The position numbers and the translations under genes were made by a program. The notes below the pieces were generated by a model. The model was not told where the DNA came from. It saw only the letters and a program-made list of their open reading frames with translations, and searched no databases. Positions 36,573 to 47,046 of a DNA stretch of 64,000 bases are shown piece after piece (the first letter of the stretch is position 1; the number at the start of each line of letters is the position of its first letter). The stretch is from Arthrobacter sp. QXT-31. Lineage in GTDB: Bacteria > Actinomycetota > Actinomycetes > Actinomycetales > Micrococcaceae. The stretch lies in contig NZ_CP019304.1 of the NCBI RefSeq assembly GCF_001969265.1, forward strand, positions 2,108,001 through 2,172,000, read 5' to 3'.

Positions 36573-36603
36573 AGTGGCTAAGCCGGGTCCTTGCGGGGAC
36601 GGG

Positions 36604-37785
36604 TCATGCTTTCGTAACGGCCTCCTCTGGGCGCAGCAGGATTTCCGCCAATGGTTCGACGTAGCGTGCAGCCAGCGGGCCCACAACGGCCATGACGAGC
36701 ACGTAGGCCGTAGCCACGGCCGCGAGTTCCTGGCTAACGGCACCGGAAGCGAGTGCCAGCCCGGCGATGACGATCGAGAATTCCCCGCGGGCTATCAGCG
36801 CCGTTCCGGCCCTAAGGCGGCCAGGCCTGGCAATACCCGCTTGCTTCGCCGCCCAGACGCCGGTGGCCATCTTGCTGGCTGCGGTGATCAGGGCGAGCAC
36901 GAGAGCCCAGCCAAGCACGGGCGGAATGGACGCAGGATCGGTGTTCAGTCCGAACGCCACGAAGAAGATCGCGGCAAAAAGGTCCCGCAGTGGCGTCAGG
37001 ACCAGCTTGGCATTGTGCGATGTGCCGCCGGAGATTGCGATGCCGAGCAAAAAGGCGCCCACTGCCGCGGACACCTGCATGGCTGATGCCATGCCGGCCA
37101 CCAGCAGGGCCGCGCCCAGGACCTTTAGGAGGAACACCTCTGAATTTTCGCTGTGAACGGCCTTGGAGACATGGTGTCCGTGACGCAGTGCAACCACGAG
37201 GACAACGCTTACTACAGCCAGCGCGATGCCCAATGTTGTGAGCCCGGCGAGGAAACTGACACCGGAAATAACCGTGGTGAGGACGGGAAGATACACGGCC
37301 ATGGTCAGGTCCTCGAACACCAGGATGGAGATCACCACACGGGTTTCGCGGTTGCCCAGCCAGCCCAGGTCACTGATCACCTTCGCCGCGATCCCCGACG
37401 AGGAAATATATGTGACGCCGCCCATCACCATGGCACCCACGGCTCCCCATCCAAGGAAAAGGGCGAGTCCCGCCCCGGGCAGGAAGTTCAGGACCAGGTC
37501 GAGGATGCCGCCCTGCCACGATCTCCGCAGCCCGGTGAAGAGCTCGGACGCCGTGTATTCCAGGCCAAGCATCAGCAAGAGCAGGATGACACCGATCTCC
37601 CCGGCGAGGTGCGCGAACTCCTTCATGCCTTCAAGCTCGATGATCCCGCCCGTGCCAAAGGCGAGCCCGCCCAAAAGGTAGAGCGGGATAGGTGACACCC
37701 CGATTTGTCCGGCAAGTTTGGCCAGGAGGCCGAGGCAGAACACAACGGCGCCCAGTTCAATGAGGCTCAGGGCTAGCGTGTCCAT
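36604..37785 (-). CDS. CPA2 family cation:proton antiporter
   Basis: The 393-residue membrane protein from ATG 37785 (GGGGGTAGGCGCC precedes it) has about 12 hydrophobic segments. The ion-binding region ISSSGIAAKVISDLG is followed by LVFEDLTMAVYLPVL with the conserved Glu-Asp, as in KefB/AmhT-type antiporters. No RCK/TrkA-N domain is attached. Its location among amine genes suggests it exports NH4+ or K+ during growth on methylamine, which releases ammonia; this is inference. Confidence 0.82.
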   Translation of the reverse strand: MDTLALSLIELGAVVFCLGLLAKLAGQIGVSPIPLYLLGGLAFGTGGIIELEGMKEFAHLAGEIGVILLLLMLGLEYTASELFTGLRRSWQGGILDLVLNFLPGAGLALFLGWGAVGAMVMGGVTYISSSGIAAKVISDLGWLGNRETRVVISILVFEDLTMAVYLPVLTTVISGVSFLAGLTTLGIALAVVSVVLVVALRHGHHVSKAVHSENSEVFLLKVLGAALLVAGMASAMQVSAAVGAFLLGIAISGGTSHNAKLVLTPLRDLFAAIFFVAFGLNTDPASIPPVLGWALVLALITAASKMATGVWAAKQAGIARPGRLRAGTALIARGEFSIVIAGLALASGAVSQELAAVATAYVLVMAVVGPLAARYVEPLAEILLRPEEAVTKA

Positions 37786-37939
37786 GGCGCCTACCCCCGC
37801 TGCAGGATTATCGCCACCGGGGAGACTCCGCACCACTTGCCTGCGGGCTTGGCGCCAAGGGCAACTGACAGAATGCTGTAAGCGATAGGCATGATGGCTT
37901 CCTCTCTGAAGCACGAAGAACTTTTTGCTTAAGTGGGTT

Positions 37940-37977
37940 CGGTCCCCGGCGCGACTGTCGAGTCGCGCCGGGGACCG
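37940..37977. terminator. GGTCCCCGG-type hairpin after the permease gene
   Basis: A perfect 17-bp stem (CGGTCCCCGGCGCGACT) with a GTCG loop, 38 bp after the leftward APC permease gene. Confidence 0.7.
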
Positions 37978-38014
37978 CGTCTTTAGGGCTGCTCCTTCTC
38001 CAGCTCCGTACAGG

Positions 38015-39502
38015 TCACGGAGTCGGATCCAGAACCTTTTCGGGATCCGGGGCATCGTAGTCCGGAACGTGGGCGGCGGCTGCCTTGCTGCTCGCGCGGC
38101 GGGACTCATGCTGGGAGTACAGCCAGATGGGCAGGTAAAGCGCCAATACGAGGAAGCCGACCCAGGTTGAGGTCCAGCCGATCTCCAGGCTGTTCAGGTA
38201 GACCACGCCGACCACGCACAGCGGCACGTTGAACAGGCCGAAGGTCAGGGCTACATGCTTCCAGCCCTTGGGTGCCTTGAACGGCCGTTCCAGGTTGGCG
38301 AAGGCCGGGTGCTTCCTGGCTTTGACGTAGGCAAACAGGCTGATGCCGTTGGCCAGGGTGTAACCAATGGCGGAGGCTGCAAGGATTGCGGCGGCGTTTC
38401 CCATGGAAATCAGCACCAGGTTGAAGGCGCCAATGATCAGCATGGCAATAAAGGGAGTTCCCTGGCGGTTTGTTTTGCCGATGAACTTGGGAAGGTTTCC
38501 TTCGGTCGACATGGAGTGCATGGCCCGGGAAGAACCCAGGTATGCCGTTTGGATGATCAGGATCATGGCGGCGACCAGCATGATGATCGTGATGATTGAG
38601 CCGGCCTCGCCGAAGGTAGCCTGGGCGACCGGAATTAGGGGCGACACCGCTTCGGCCTGTACACCCTCAACACCGAGTACGCCGATGACTGCCGTTTGCA
38701 GCAGCACATACAGGACCAGGCAGATGAGGCCGCAGGCAAGCAGGGCCTTGGGGACGTCCTTCGCGGGGTTCTTGTATTCGGGGCCGTAGATTGCCGCCGT
38801 TTCCCAGGCACAGGCGCTCCACTGGGCGATCGCAAAGATGCCAAAGAGCATCAGGACATGATGCAGGTCCCAAGCCCAGTCAGTTGGCCACCAGTTGCCG
38901 GTGATGTTGGCCATTTCAACGTGTCCGGTAGCAAAAGGTGCTACCGCCAGGACGACCAGGGGTACCAGGGAGATGGCTGCCAGGATGTAACCGAGGATGG
39001 CGCCATCTTTGAGGCCGAACCAGTTCACCACAAACAGCCCGCCGAAAATCACGACGCCTGCAATCAGTGCGAGCTGGTATTCGGTAAAGGTCTGCCCCAG
39101 TGCCGGGAACAGCCCGTGCAGGTAACCGCCGACCAGGATGGCGAAGATCGCCAGAATCGGGTTCCAGCCAAACCAGTAGCTCCAGGCAGTGAAGCCGCCG
39201 ATCAGTTTGCCCTTGTCGTACTTGCCCTTGTAGTTCTCGCTGCGAAATACAAGCTGCGCAAAGCCTGGCAGACCGGAGGCCTTGGGAAAGGTGGTGGCCA
39301 TTTCTGCGTACGCAGCATTCTGCAGGAAGCCCTGAATGACCGATATCCCCCAGATGAGGATTGCCGCGGCAGAGACGTACATCGGCAGGTAGCCCAAAGA
39401 TGGCAGAATCAGCAGCGGCACACCCAGTGCGATGGCCATACCTTGCTTCCAGTTGATCGATCTTTTCAGATTATCAACGCCATCCGAACGATTTTCACTC
39501 AT
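38015..39502 (-). CDS. APC superfamily permease, copy A (probable amine permease)
   Basis: The 495-residue transporter has about 12 membrane segments, with GVPLLILPSLGYLPMYVSAAA near the N-terminus and AWETAAIYGPEYKNPAKDVPKA in the middle. The paralog at 50962-52446 is nearly collinear (both begin MSENRSDGVDNL), and that one precedes the dmm operon. Substrate inferred as methylamine or another short amine from location; amino acids remain possible. Confidence 0.82.
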   Translation of the reverse strand: MSENRSDGVDNLKRSINWKQGMAIALGVPLLILPSLGYLPMYVSAAAILIWGISVIQGFLQNAAYAEMATTFPKASGLPGFAQLVFRSENYKGKYDKGKLIGGFTAWSYWFGWNPILAIFAILVGGYLHGLFPALGQTFTEYQLALIAGVVIFGGLFVVNWFGLKDGAILGYILAAISLVPLVVLAVAPFATGHVEMANITGNWWPTDWAWDLHHVLMLFGIFAIAQWSACAWETAAIYGPEYKNPAKDVPKALLACGLICLVLYVLLQTAVIGVLGVEGVQAEAVSPLIPVAQATFGEAGSIITIIMLVAAMILIIQTAYLGSSRAMHSMSTEGNLPKFIGKTNRQGTPFIAMLIIGAFNLVLISMGNAAAILAASAIGYTLANGISLFAYVKARKHPAFANLERPFKAPKGWKHVALTFGLFNVPLCVVGVVYLNSLEIGWTSTWVGFLVLALYLPIWLYSQHESRRASSKAAAAHVPDYDAPDPEKVLDPTP

Positions 39503-39664
39503 AACATCTCCTTTGATGAACTGATCGTCTTGTGCCTACGCTGCATCGATCCCCCGTTGGCCTGCGGTGGGTATTGGGGACGGACCCGCGGACGCAAATA
39601 TCCGAGAACGTAGGTGACTCCGGGAGGATCCCGGGCATGCAGAGGACGTGAAGCGGCCTCAGCG

Positions 39665-39719
39665 GCGAGATCGCGGGAGCGTCGCGGACGAATGAACGGT
39701 TGAGCTCCCGCGATCTCGC
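39665..39719. terminator. long-stem hairpin beyond oxidase copy 2
   Basis: A perfect 16-bp stem, GCGAGATCGCGGGAGC, with a 23-base loop. On the plus strand it is followed by TTTCGTTTT. It sits between the 3' end of oxidase copy 2 and the start of permease copy A. Confidence 0.6.
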
Positions 39720-39758
39720 TTTCGTTTTACTGTTGGGGCTTGGTACTTGCCCGGATTG

Positions 39759-41690
39759 TCACTTTCCGGTGGAGCAGTGGCCGCCGTTGGTGGTGCGGGT
39801 TTCGGTGGGGAGGTTGAGGGTGGGGTTTTGGTTGAAGAAGCCGTGGGGTTCGAGCATGAAGCCGATGTTCTGGCGGGGCATGACGGGCCAGTCTTCGAGG
39901 CGGACGACGTGGTGCATGCCGAAGGTGTACCAGACCACGAGGTCCTGATCGACGATGTTGCGGTCTTTCTGGGTCCAGATGTGCAGGCCGTCCTCGGCGC
40001 CGGTGGCCTGGTTGGGGTATTCGCCGGCGGCGAAGCGTTCGGTCCGGTCGTAGGCGGTGACCCAGAGGTTGTTCCGGGCGAACTGGGCGCGTTGGGAGAC
40101 GTAGGATTCGTCTCCGGCGGCGAGCTGGATCCCGTTGGTGGGGATCAGGCGGTAGGCGACGGTTCGTTGACGATGTTTTTGGAGTCGTGGTTGACGATCT
40201 TCCAGAACCGGTGCTTGGCCTCGTCGGTTTTGCGGATCGCGGCCTTCTCGGTTTCCAGGAGCCGGTCCACGGCCATGAACGCGGTGTGGGTGGGGTTGTG
40301 TTCGGGGTAGGCCATGTCCACTTCGTAGACGGCGTTGTTGGGCCCGTCGAGTTCGAAGTCCATGCGGACGTTGAACATGTGCTGGTGGATCGGGGCGTAG
40401 AGGCCGTCGTTGTTCAGGGACTGGCCGTACGGGCTCTTCTCCCCGGGCTGCTGGCCGGCGGTGGAGAGGATGCCGGTGGCCTTGACCAGGAACTCGATGG
40501 ACCCGTCCAGGAACAGGTGCCAGTAGAAGGCGTATTCGTAGTTCGCGACCGTGGCGATGAAGGAGATCACGAGCTTGCGGTTGCGGCGGGTCTCGGCGGT
40601 GCCTTCGCGGAAGTCGAAGTGCTTCCACAGGATCGAGTCGTCTTCTTCGTGCATGCAGATCGCGTTCTCGATCGTCCACGGGTTGCCCAGGGAATCGACG
40701 GAGTGACCGTCGAAGTACTTGATCTCGCCCAGGCAGTCACAGCCCAGGGTCAGGGAGTTGGCCATGTTGCCGATGTTGTACTCACCGGAATCGAACGCGT
40801 TCTTCTTCGCCTGCACCGGGGCGGTGTCACCGTACGGGACCACCATTTCCGAGAGGGAGGCGCGGTTGATGACCGGGCGGTCCACGTCCTGGTCACGGAA
40901 TTTCAGCTGGTGCAGCACCAGGCCTTCACGGGGGGTGAAACCGACCCGGAAGGACCAGTCGGCCCAGCGCACGTGGTTGCCGGTGACCTGGAAGGAGGCG
41001 CCCTCGGGCTGGGTGATCTCGATCGGCTTCAGGTCCGTGCGGGCCGGGCCGACGTACTTGGGCAGGTAGTTGCCCCGGGCGGAGGGGACGGGGATCTTCT
41101 GGTCGTCCTCGAGCTTGACGACCTCCCCGGCGTTCAGGTCATAGAAAACAATGAAGTTCTCGATCGGGTGCGCGTACGGGCTGTCATCGGCCTCGTCCCG
41201 GACGAAGACCAGGGCACGCATCAGGCGCCGGCCCTCGTTGTCCTCACCGAAATACCCCACGCTCCACGGCTCGAAGCAGACCAGGTCCAGGTCCGTCAGG
41301 CCCCGCTTGGCCAGCGGCGATAACGTTCGGGTCCTTCCGGCACGCCTCCTCGCACTCGGCGAACTCATCAAGCATGAACGGCGGCTGGACATTCTCGGCC
41401 AGCTGCTTCCACGCATCCACCGTGCCCGTCTCCAGGTTCACGACCGCCTCGTACGACCGCGCGACCGCCCGGTCCACCAGCACCGCGTCCGCCTCACGGA
41501 CCACCTGCACACCATTGCGCAGATCAGCCTTGGACGGCTCACGCAGCTCAACACTGATAAAACGGAACGACTCCGCCGCAGCAGGACCAGCCTTCAAAAT
41601 CCCCACCGCACGCGAAATCTCCTCCCGCGACAACGGATCCAACGGATGCGCCACCCCAACAACAGTCGAAGATTCAATATCAAGAGTCAT
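39759..41690 (-). pseudogene. copper/topaquinone methylamine oxidase, copy 2 (two small deletions)
   Basis: This is near-identical to copies 1 and 3. Two bases are missing at about 41315 (CCAGCGGCG instead of CCAGGGCGGCG) and one at about 40159 (GACGGTTCG instead of GACGGGTTCG), so the sum is three and the frame recovers. The longest single frame, from about residue 127 to 505, includes the topaquinone Tyr and the first two copper His. The C-terminus ends STGK instead of STGNNH because the repeat breaks there. No DUF5134 gene follows this copy. Confidence 0.88.
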
Positions 41691-41887
41691 GCTTATCTCC
41701 TTGGATAGATCCTGATTCAGGATGAAAATGCCTACCGGCTGGAAGCGGAAGCGCTCCCGGTACGGGCCTCGAAGCAGCCGAGGGGTGGTCATGGTGGTTG
41801 TTGACCTACACGCCTGGCCTGGAACTCGTGCCCGGCCCGGTGGCTGGTGTGGCCGTGGGGCTAAAAGACACAATCGGTGGATTCTGG

Positions 41888-41915
41888 GAACTGTTCGTCT
41901 TTGTCAGAACTGTCC
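41888..41915. promoter_or_regulatory. paired GAACNGTTC elements, oxidase copy 2
   Basis: GAACTGTTC (41888) and GAACTGTCC (41907) start exactly 19 bp apart, with GTCAGA between them, as in the dmm and copy 3 leaders read on the opposite strand. Confidence 0.65.
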
Positions 41916-41984
41916 ATCACCGTTGCAAGTGAACGTCCTCTGTTCCTAGAGGGTCAGCCGAGCTCTGCACCGAGCCCTACTCCT

Positions 41985-42028
41985 GTGATGCAGGTCACTT
42001 GCTTGCCTTACAAGAAGCAAAACTACGC
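41985..42028 (-). promoter_or_regulatory. conserved operator and -10 region, oxidase copy 2
   Basis: On the minus strand TAGTTTTGCTT precedes GTGACCTGCATCAC (41985-41998), the GTGA-N6-TCAC dyad with one change from the dmm and copy 1 versions. Confidence 0.65.
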
Positions 42029-42241
42029 GAGCGAATTGGTTTAGGCGAGGCTTTCATAAAGATTTACATGAGAAATTCGGGAGCATAAATTCTCACTCCA
42101 GTTAACATGTTGGAAACATTTGGAAACACGCAGACGCCTATCGCTGGCGGCGCGGAAATGCTAATGTTCTGCACCTTGGCTCGATGACTTGCGCCTTCGG
42201 GCAAGGCGAGCGCGCCCATCCGAAGGGAGAGTTGGTACCCA

Positions 42242-43714
42242 GTGTCTGCACGCGGTGATCGCTTCATCACTCCCCGTTCTCCGGTGGAGGGTCTCCGCCG
42301 CCGGAATCTTTCCTTCTTGCCTGTCTTCGCGCAGGCAGTTGCCGCTGTGGCACCGGCGGGCGCAATGTCCGTCATTCCGGCTCTTGTCTTCCCCGGTCTT
42401 GCTTTTGGATCCAATGGACCGAACCCTGTGGTGACATTCGGCGTAGCCATGGCCGTCATGGTCCTGGTGGCCTTCTGCCTCAGACCAATGGCGAAGCGGA
42501 TGGCAGCCGTCAGCGGTCTCTACAGTTACACGGCCAAGGGACTTGGCCAGCGCACGGCGATCACCGCCGGGTGGTCCGCCATGTTCGGTTACGGTCTTGT
42601 GGCCATGGCCAGCCTGCTGCTCGTTGGCATATACGTCGCCCAGATGTTCACCAACCTTGGGGTTCCCGCCGCGGACTCCAAAATCTTCACGGTCCTGGTC
42701 GTTCTTGCCGCCGCGGCCGGCGCCTCTCTCCTCATGGTCAGAGGTATCCGCATATCGGCGTGGTTCACGCTGCTGATGGAAACGATCTCAATCGGAGTGC
42801 TGGCCGTCCTCATGACCGTCTACTTCGTCTTCAACCCGTCGAAGTTCAATCTGGGTAACGTGTTTACCTGGAACGGAAATCTTGACGCGTTACCCATCGG
42901 AATCGTCGTGGCCGTGAGTGCCTTTGTTGGCTTCGAAAGCCCGACCACTCTGGGCGGGGAGGCGTACAGACCCTTTGCCACCGTTCCCCGCGCCATCACG
43001 TGGACACCTATCCTCATGGGTACGCTCTGTATTCTGGCCGTGACCGCGCAGGACGCGGCCCTGAAGGAGGCACCGTTAAGCATTGCAACGAGCTCTACCC
43101 CACTGTCTGACCTGTTTTCCCAGGCTTCCCCCGCGGCCGCTGCGGTCCTTGACCTGGGGATCGCAGCATCGTGGTTTGCGTGCGCGATCGCCTCTGTGAA
43201 CGCCCTCGCCCGAATATTTTTCTGCATGGGCAGGGAAGGCGTCGCGCCGAAAATAGCCGGCAGGACCCATCCCGTCTTTCGGACCCCTTCGATGGCAATC
43301 CTGTCGGTAATGCCGGTGGTTGCCGCCGTTCCCGTCGTGGTCATCATCTCAGGAGTCAGTCCTTACCAGGGGCTCGTGAGCCTCCTGACGCTGGGCGCTT
43401 ACGGATACCTCGGGTCCTATATTCTGGCCAGCGCGTCCCTGCCCTTCTTCCTGCGCCGCATCGGGGAGAGTACCTACTCCAGCTGGATAGTGGGCGGCAT
43501 AACGACGCTGGCCGTCGGAGCGTTGTTCTGGACGGCTGCGGCGGCGTCGATTCGCACAGGCAGCCTGCAGACCGTCGTCTACGCCGGCGTCCTGCTCGCC
43601 AGCGTGCTTTACGCTACGTTCCTTCGCCTCCGTTTTCCCAAGCGTCTGGAATCTGTGGGCATCTACGACGAGACCCGGGAACTGGACCTGTTTCAGGGCA
43701 GGCCCACTCCATGA
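42242..43714 (+). CDS. APC superfamily permease
   Basis: The 490-residue transporter has about 12-13 membrane segments (VFAQAVAAVAPAGAMSVIPALV near residue 28, FVGFESPTTLGGEAYRP near residue 227). It belongs to a different branch from the two MSENRSDG-type permeases. The start is GTG with GAAGGGAGAG upstream. Its stop overlaps the ATG of an IclR-type regulator, so the two are coupled. The substrate is probably an amine or amino acid. Confidence 0.82.
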   Translation: MSARGDRFITPRSPVEGLRRRNLSFLPVFAQAVAAVAPAGAMSVIPALVFPGLAFGSNGPNPVVTFGVAMAVMVLVAFCLRPMAKRMAAVSGLYSYTAKGLGQRTAITAGWSAMFGYGLVAMASLLLVGIYVAQMFTNLGVPAADSKIFTVLVVLAAAAGASLLMVRGIRISAWFTLLMETISIGVLAVLMTVYFVFNPSKFNLGNVFTWNGNLDALPIGIVVAVSAFVGFESPTTLGGEAYRPFATVPRAITWTPILMGTLCILAVTAQDAALKEAPLSIATSSTPLSDLFSQASPAAAAVLDLGIAASWFACAIASVNALARIFFCMGREGVAPKIAGRTHPVFRTPSMAILSVMPVVAAVPVVVIISGVSPYQGLVSLLTLGAYGYLGSYILASASLPFFLRRIGESTYSSWIVGGITTLAVGALFWTAAAASIRTGSLQTVVYAGVLLASVLYATFLRLRFPKRLESVGIYDETRELDLFQGRPTP

Positions 43715-44454
43715 ACTACTACCGGCCCACCTCCAAGCCCAGCACAGCGTCAAACCCGCTCAAGATCCTGGAAGTTGTAGCACAGTACGGCACGGGGACC
43801 ACTGCGAAAGAGATCACTGACGCCCTGCAGATGCCACAGGCAACCGCCTACCGCGTGCTCAATTCCCTGGTGGCGGACGAATATCTGGCCCGCACCTCCG
43901 ACCTCCGCGGCTTCGCGCTCGGACACGCGATTTCTGGACTCGTTACCGCTGCCAACCCGCCCACCGTTCCCACTGCTGCCCGGACGGTAATAGAAGATTT
44001 CCGCCGCGGAAACCGTTTCGCGGTGCACCTCATCATGTTCCGCAACGCTTCCCTCAGAATTGCCGATGAAGACCGGGACTATCCGCTCCATTCAGCTTTC
44101 GAAATGCTCCGTTATCCACATGCCTCTGCGGCAGGAAAACTGATGCTCGCCGAACTGGGCGATTCGGCTGCCCTTCTTCCGAGAGGGCCATTAACGAAGC
44201 TGACACAGCACACCATCACGGACACTGGCCGGCTGGAAGCGCAGCTGGCGGAAATAAGGCTCAAAGGCGAGGCCTCGGAAATCAATGAACTGGCACAAGG
44301 GTCAGCGAGTCTGGCACTTCCGGTAGGACTGCCCAACAGCCCCGCCGGCGCAGCCCTCTGCCTCTCCGGCCCCTCAGAACGGTTCACCACTATCTACGAG
44401 CACGCCGCAGCTGCCCGGGAAGTGAGCACCAGGCTCGCTCCCCTCCTGTTCTGA
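43711..44454 (+). CDS. IclR family transcriptional regulator
   Basis: The 247-residue protein has an N-terminal winged helix (NPLKILEVVAQYGTGTTAKEI, then PQATAYRVLNSLVADEYL) and a C-terminal effector domain ending GAALCLSGPSERF. IclR proteins usually bind small organic acids or amines through the second domain. Coupling to the permease gene (ATGA overlap) suggests it controls that gene or the neighbouring oxidase copy 2. Confidence 0.85.
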   Translation: MNYYRPTSKPSTASNPLKILEVVAQYGTGTTAKEITDALQMPQATAYRVLNSLVADEYLARTSDLRGFALGHAISGLVTAANPPTVPTAARTVIEDFRRGNRFAVHLIMFRNASLRIADEDRDYPLHSAFEMLRYPHASAAGKLMLAELGDSAALLPRGPLTKLTQHTITDTGRLEAQLAEIRLKGEASEINELAQGSASLALPVGLPNSPAGAALCLSGPSERFTTIYEHAAAAREVSTRLAPLLF

Positions 44455-44515
44455 CTGGAAGAATCTGACTTGAAGCTGGAGGGGAGCTCTGCCTACTGGG
44501 ATACCTGGCCAGCAC

Positions 44516-45493
44516 TCATGCCGGCACCCCGAATGCGTCCAGCTCCAGGTTGGCCTGCTCAAAGACGCTTTCTTGGTACAGCACCTCGGAACTGCCAAGG
44601 CTACGGACCGTTTCACCGAACACCTCGTCCGGGTCGAGGCGGCGGAGTTCCTCGATGAGGCAGTCTTCAAGACTGCGGCGCTGCAGGGAGATCCGCTGTG
44701 CAGGCTGCCCGGGCTGGGTCAGTTCGGCGACGGCGGATCCGGGCCGGAACAGCCGGATGTCACCGGAGGACCGGGAAAGCCGGACACCCCGGATCCCGGT
44801 GCCGGCGGGGTGCGCGACGATGGTGACGCGGGCGTTCAGGGCCCGTTGCAGCCAGGTGGCCAGCAGGATCGTGCTGGGGGAATCGGAGGCGCCCTCGACG
44901 GCGACGGCGGTAACCGGCGTGGTGTCCGGCTGGTCCAGGACGGCGGCAAGCTGGATCCGCCAGTTCGTCAGCCGGGTCCAGGCAAGGTCGGTGTCACCGG
45001 CTTTGTAAGTGCGGCGGATATTCTCCAGGGCCCGCTGCGGGTCCGTCTCGTTCGCGGAGTCCGTGATCCTGCGGTGGGCGATGCGTCCGATTGAGGTTTC
45101 GCTGGCATTGTCCGGTGCACCGTGCGGCCACCAGGCCACGATCGGAGCGTCGGGCAGCAGCAGCGCGGCGACGAGGGACTCGCTTTCCTCGGCGAGTTCG
45201 CCGTAGCCGCGCAGCACGATGACCTCGGACGCACCGGCGTCCCCGCCGACCCGGATCTGGGCGTCCAGCCGGGTGGACTCTTCCGGTGAACCCGCGGCGA
45301 GCACGATGATCCGGCAGGGGTGCTCGCGGCTGGCCTCATTGGCCGCCGCGATGGCTTCTTCTTCCAGTCCCGACTTGGTGATGACTACCAGAGTCATGAC
45401 GCGGCCAAGGGCGATCACGCCGCCCTGTTCGCGCAGGGACTGGATCCTCTTGGAAACCTTGGAAGTAGTGGTGTTGGGCAGATCTACAATCAT
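44516..45493 (-). CDS. opcA: glucose-6-phosphate dehydrogenase assembly protein OpcA
   Basis: The 325-residue protein is typical of the actinobacterial/cyanobacterial OpcA family, with MIVDLPNTTTSKVSKRIQ, VAWWPHGAPDN and LTNWRIQLAAVLDQP. OpcA promotes assembly or activation of Zwf. It overlaps the zwf stop by 4 bp and is the last gene of the phi-hps-zwf-opcA operon. Confidence 0.93.
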   Translation of the reverse strand: MIVDLPNTTTSKVSKRIQSLREQGGVIALGRVMTLVVITKSGLEEEAIAAANEASREHPCRIIVLAAGSPEESTRLDAQIRVGGDAGASEVIVLRGYGELAEESESLVAALLLPDAPIVAWWPHGAPDNASETSIGRIAHRRITDSANETDPQRALENIRRTYKAGDTDLAWTRLTNWRIQLAAVLDQPDTTPVTAVAVEGASDSPSTILLATWLQRALNARVTIVAHPAGTGIRGVRLSRSSGDIRLFRPGSAVAELTQPGQPAQRISLQRRSLEDCLIEELRRLDPDEVFGETVRSLGSSEVLYQESVFEQANLELDAFGVPA

Positions 45494-47046
45494 GGCCTTC
45501 TCCAGGTGCGCCCATCACGGGCTAGCAGCTCATCAGCCGAGGCGGGGCCCCAGCTGCCGGGCGCGTAGGGCTCGGGCTGTTCGCCCAGGCTGGCCCAGTA
45601 TTTCTCGAACGGGTCCAGGATTTTCCAGGACAGCTCCACCTCCTGGTGGCGCGGGAACAGCGGCGGCTCGCCCAGGAGCACGTCCAGGATCAGCCGCTCG
45701 TACGCCTCGGGGCTGGATTCCGTGAAGGAGTGCCCGTAGCCGAAGTCCATGGTCACATCCCGGACTTCCGCCTGGGTGCCGGGGACCTTGGAGCCGAAAC
45801 GGATCGTGGCGCCCTCGTCAGGCTGGACCCGGATCACCACGGCGTTCTGCCCAAAGTTATCATCGGTGTGGTCGCGGAACAGCAGGTTCGGTGCCCGCTT
45901 GAACACGACCGCGATTTCGGTGACCCGCCGGCCCAGCCGCTTGCCGGCGCGCAGGTAGAACGGCACTCCGGACCAGCGCCGGGTGTTGATGTCCACGCGG
46001 ATCGCCGCGTAGGTTTCGGTGGTGGAGTCGGCCGGGATGCCTTCCTCCTCCAGGTACCCCTGCACCTGTTCCCCGCCTTGCCAGCCGCCGGCGAACTGCC
46101 CGCGGGCCGAGTGGGTGGAGAGGTCCTCCGGCAGCCCGACCGCGGCGAGGACCTTTTCCTTTTCCGCGCGCAGGTCATCGGCGTTGAAGGAGATCGGTTC
46201 CTCCATCGCGGTCAGCGCGAGCAGCTGCAGCAGGTGGTTCTGGATCACGTCGCGGGCCGCGCCCACGCCGTCGTAGTATCCGGCACGGCCGCCGGTGCCG
46301 ATGTCCTCGGCCATGGTGATCTGGACGTGGTCCACGTACTTCGCGTTCCAGAGCGGTTCGAACAGCTGGTTGACGAAACGCAGCGCCAGGATGTTCTGGA
46401 CCGTTTCCTTGCCCAGGTAGTGGTCGATCCGGAACACCGCATCCTGCGGGAACACCGACTCGACAATGTCGTTGAGCTGCCGGGCCGATTCGAGGTCATG
46501 GCCGAACGGCTTTTCGATCACCACGCGCCGCCACTTCTCGCCCTCGGCCTGCGCCAGCCCGTGCTTGGACAGCTGCCGGCAGACCTGTTCGAAAGCCTTC
46601 GGCGGGATCGACAGGTAGAACGCGTGGTTCCCGCGCGTGCCGCGCTGCTCGTCCAGCCCGGCGAGAGTGGCGGAAAGCCGTTCAAAGGCGGCGTCATCGT
46701 CGAACGCGCCCTGCACGAACCGGATGCCTTCGGACAGCTGGTTCCAGACCGCCTCGTCAAACGGCGTGCGTGCGTAGGACGTCACCGCGTCCTTCACCTC
46801 GGCGGCGAAGTCCTCGTTGTCCCAGTCCCGCCGCCCGAAACCCACCAGCGCAAAGCTCGGCGGCAGGAGTCCGCGGTTTGCGAGGTCGTAGATGGCCGGC
46901 AAAAGCTTTTTGCGTGCCAGGTCTCCGGTTACGCCAAAGAGCACCAGGGACGATGGGCCCGCCACGCGGGACAGGCGGCGGTCGCGCGGGTCCCGGAGCG
47001 GATTCTGCCCGGACCTCACACCCGAATCAAGGTAAGTAACAGACAT
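45490..47046 (-). CDS. zwf: glucose-6-phosphate 1-dehydrogenase
   Basis: The 518-residue enzyme has the NADP motif LVLFGVTGDLARKKLLPA, the active-site RIDHYLGKETVQN and EKPFGHDLESA. It oxidises glucose-6-phosphate to 6-phosphogluconolactone. Placement behind hps and phi suggests use in cyclic oxidation of formaldehyde through the RuMP cycle, supplying NADPH. No gnd gene is in the window. Confidence 0.95.
   Translation of the reverse strand: MSVTYLDSGVRSGQNPLRDPRDRRLSRVAGPSSLVLFGVTGDLARKKLLPAIYDLANRGLLPPSFALVGFGRRDWDNEDFAAEVKDAVTSYARTPFDEAVWNQLSEGIRFVQGAFDDDAAFERLSATLAGLDEQRGTRGNHAFYLSIPPKAFEQVCRQLSKHGLAQAEGEKWRRVVIEKPFGHDLESARQLNDIVESVFPQDAVFRIDHYLGKETVQNILALRFVNQLFEPLWNAKYVDHVQITMAEDIGTGGRAGYYDGVGAARDVIQNHLLQLLALTAMEEPISFNADDLRAEKEKVLAAVGLPEDLSTHSARGQFAGGWQGGEQVQGYLEEEGIPADSTTETYAAIRVDINTRRWSGVPFYLRAGKRLGRRVTEIAVVFKRAPNLLFRDHTDDNFGQNAVVIRVQPDEGATIRFGSKVPGTQAEVRDVTMDFGYGHSFTESSPEAYERLILDVLLGEPPLFPRHQEVELSWKILDPFEKYWASLGEQPEPYAPGSWGPASADELLARDGRTWRRP

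Larger units (their letters stand above)
41691..42241. other. divergent regulatory region between oxidase copy 2 and APC permease
   Basis: No gene is seen. The left 57 bp are shared with the leader of oxidase copy 3, the middle holds the paired GAACNGTTC elements, and 41985-42125 matches the region upstream of copy 1. The right end carries GAAGGGAGAG before the permease GTG. Confidence 0.7.
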
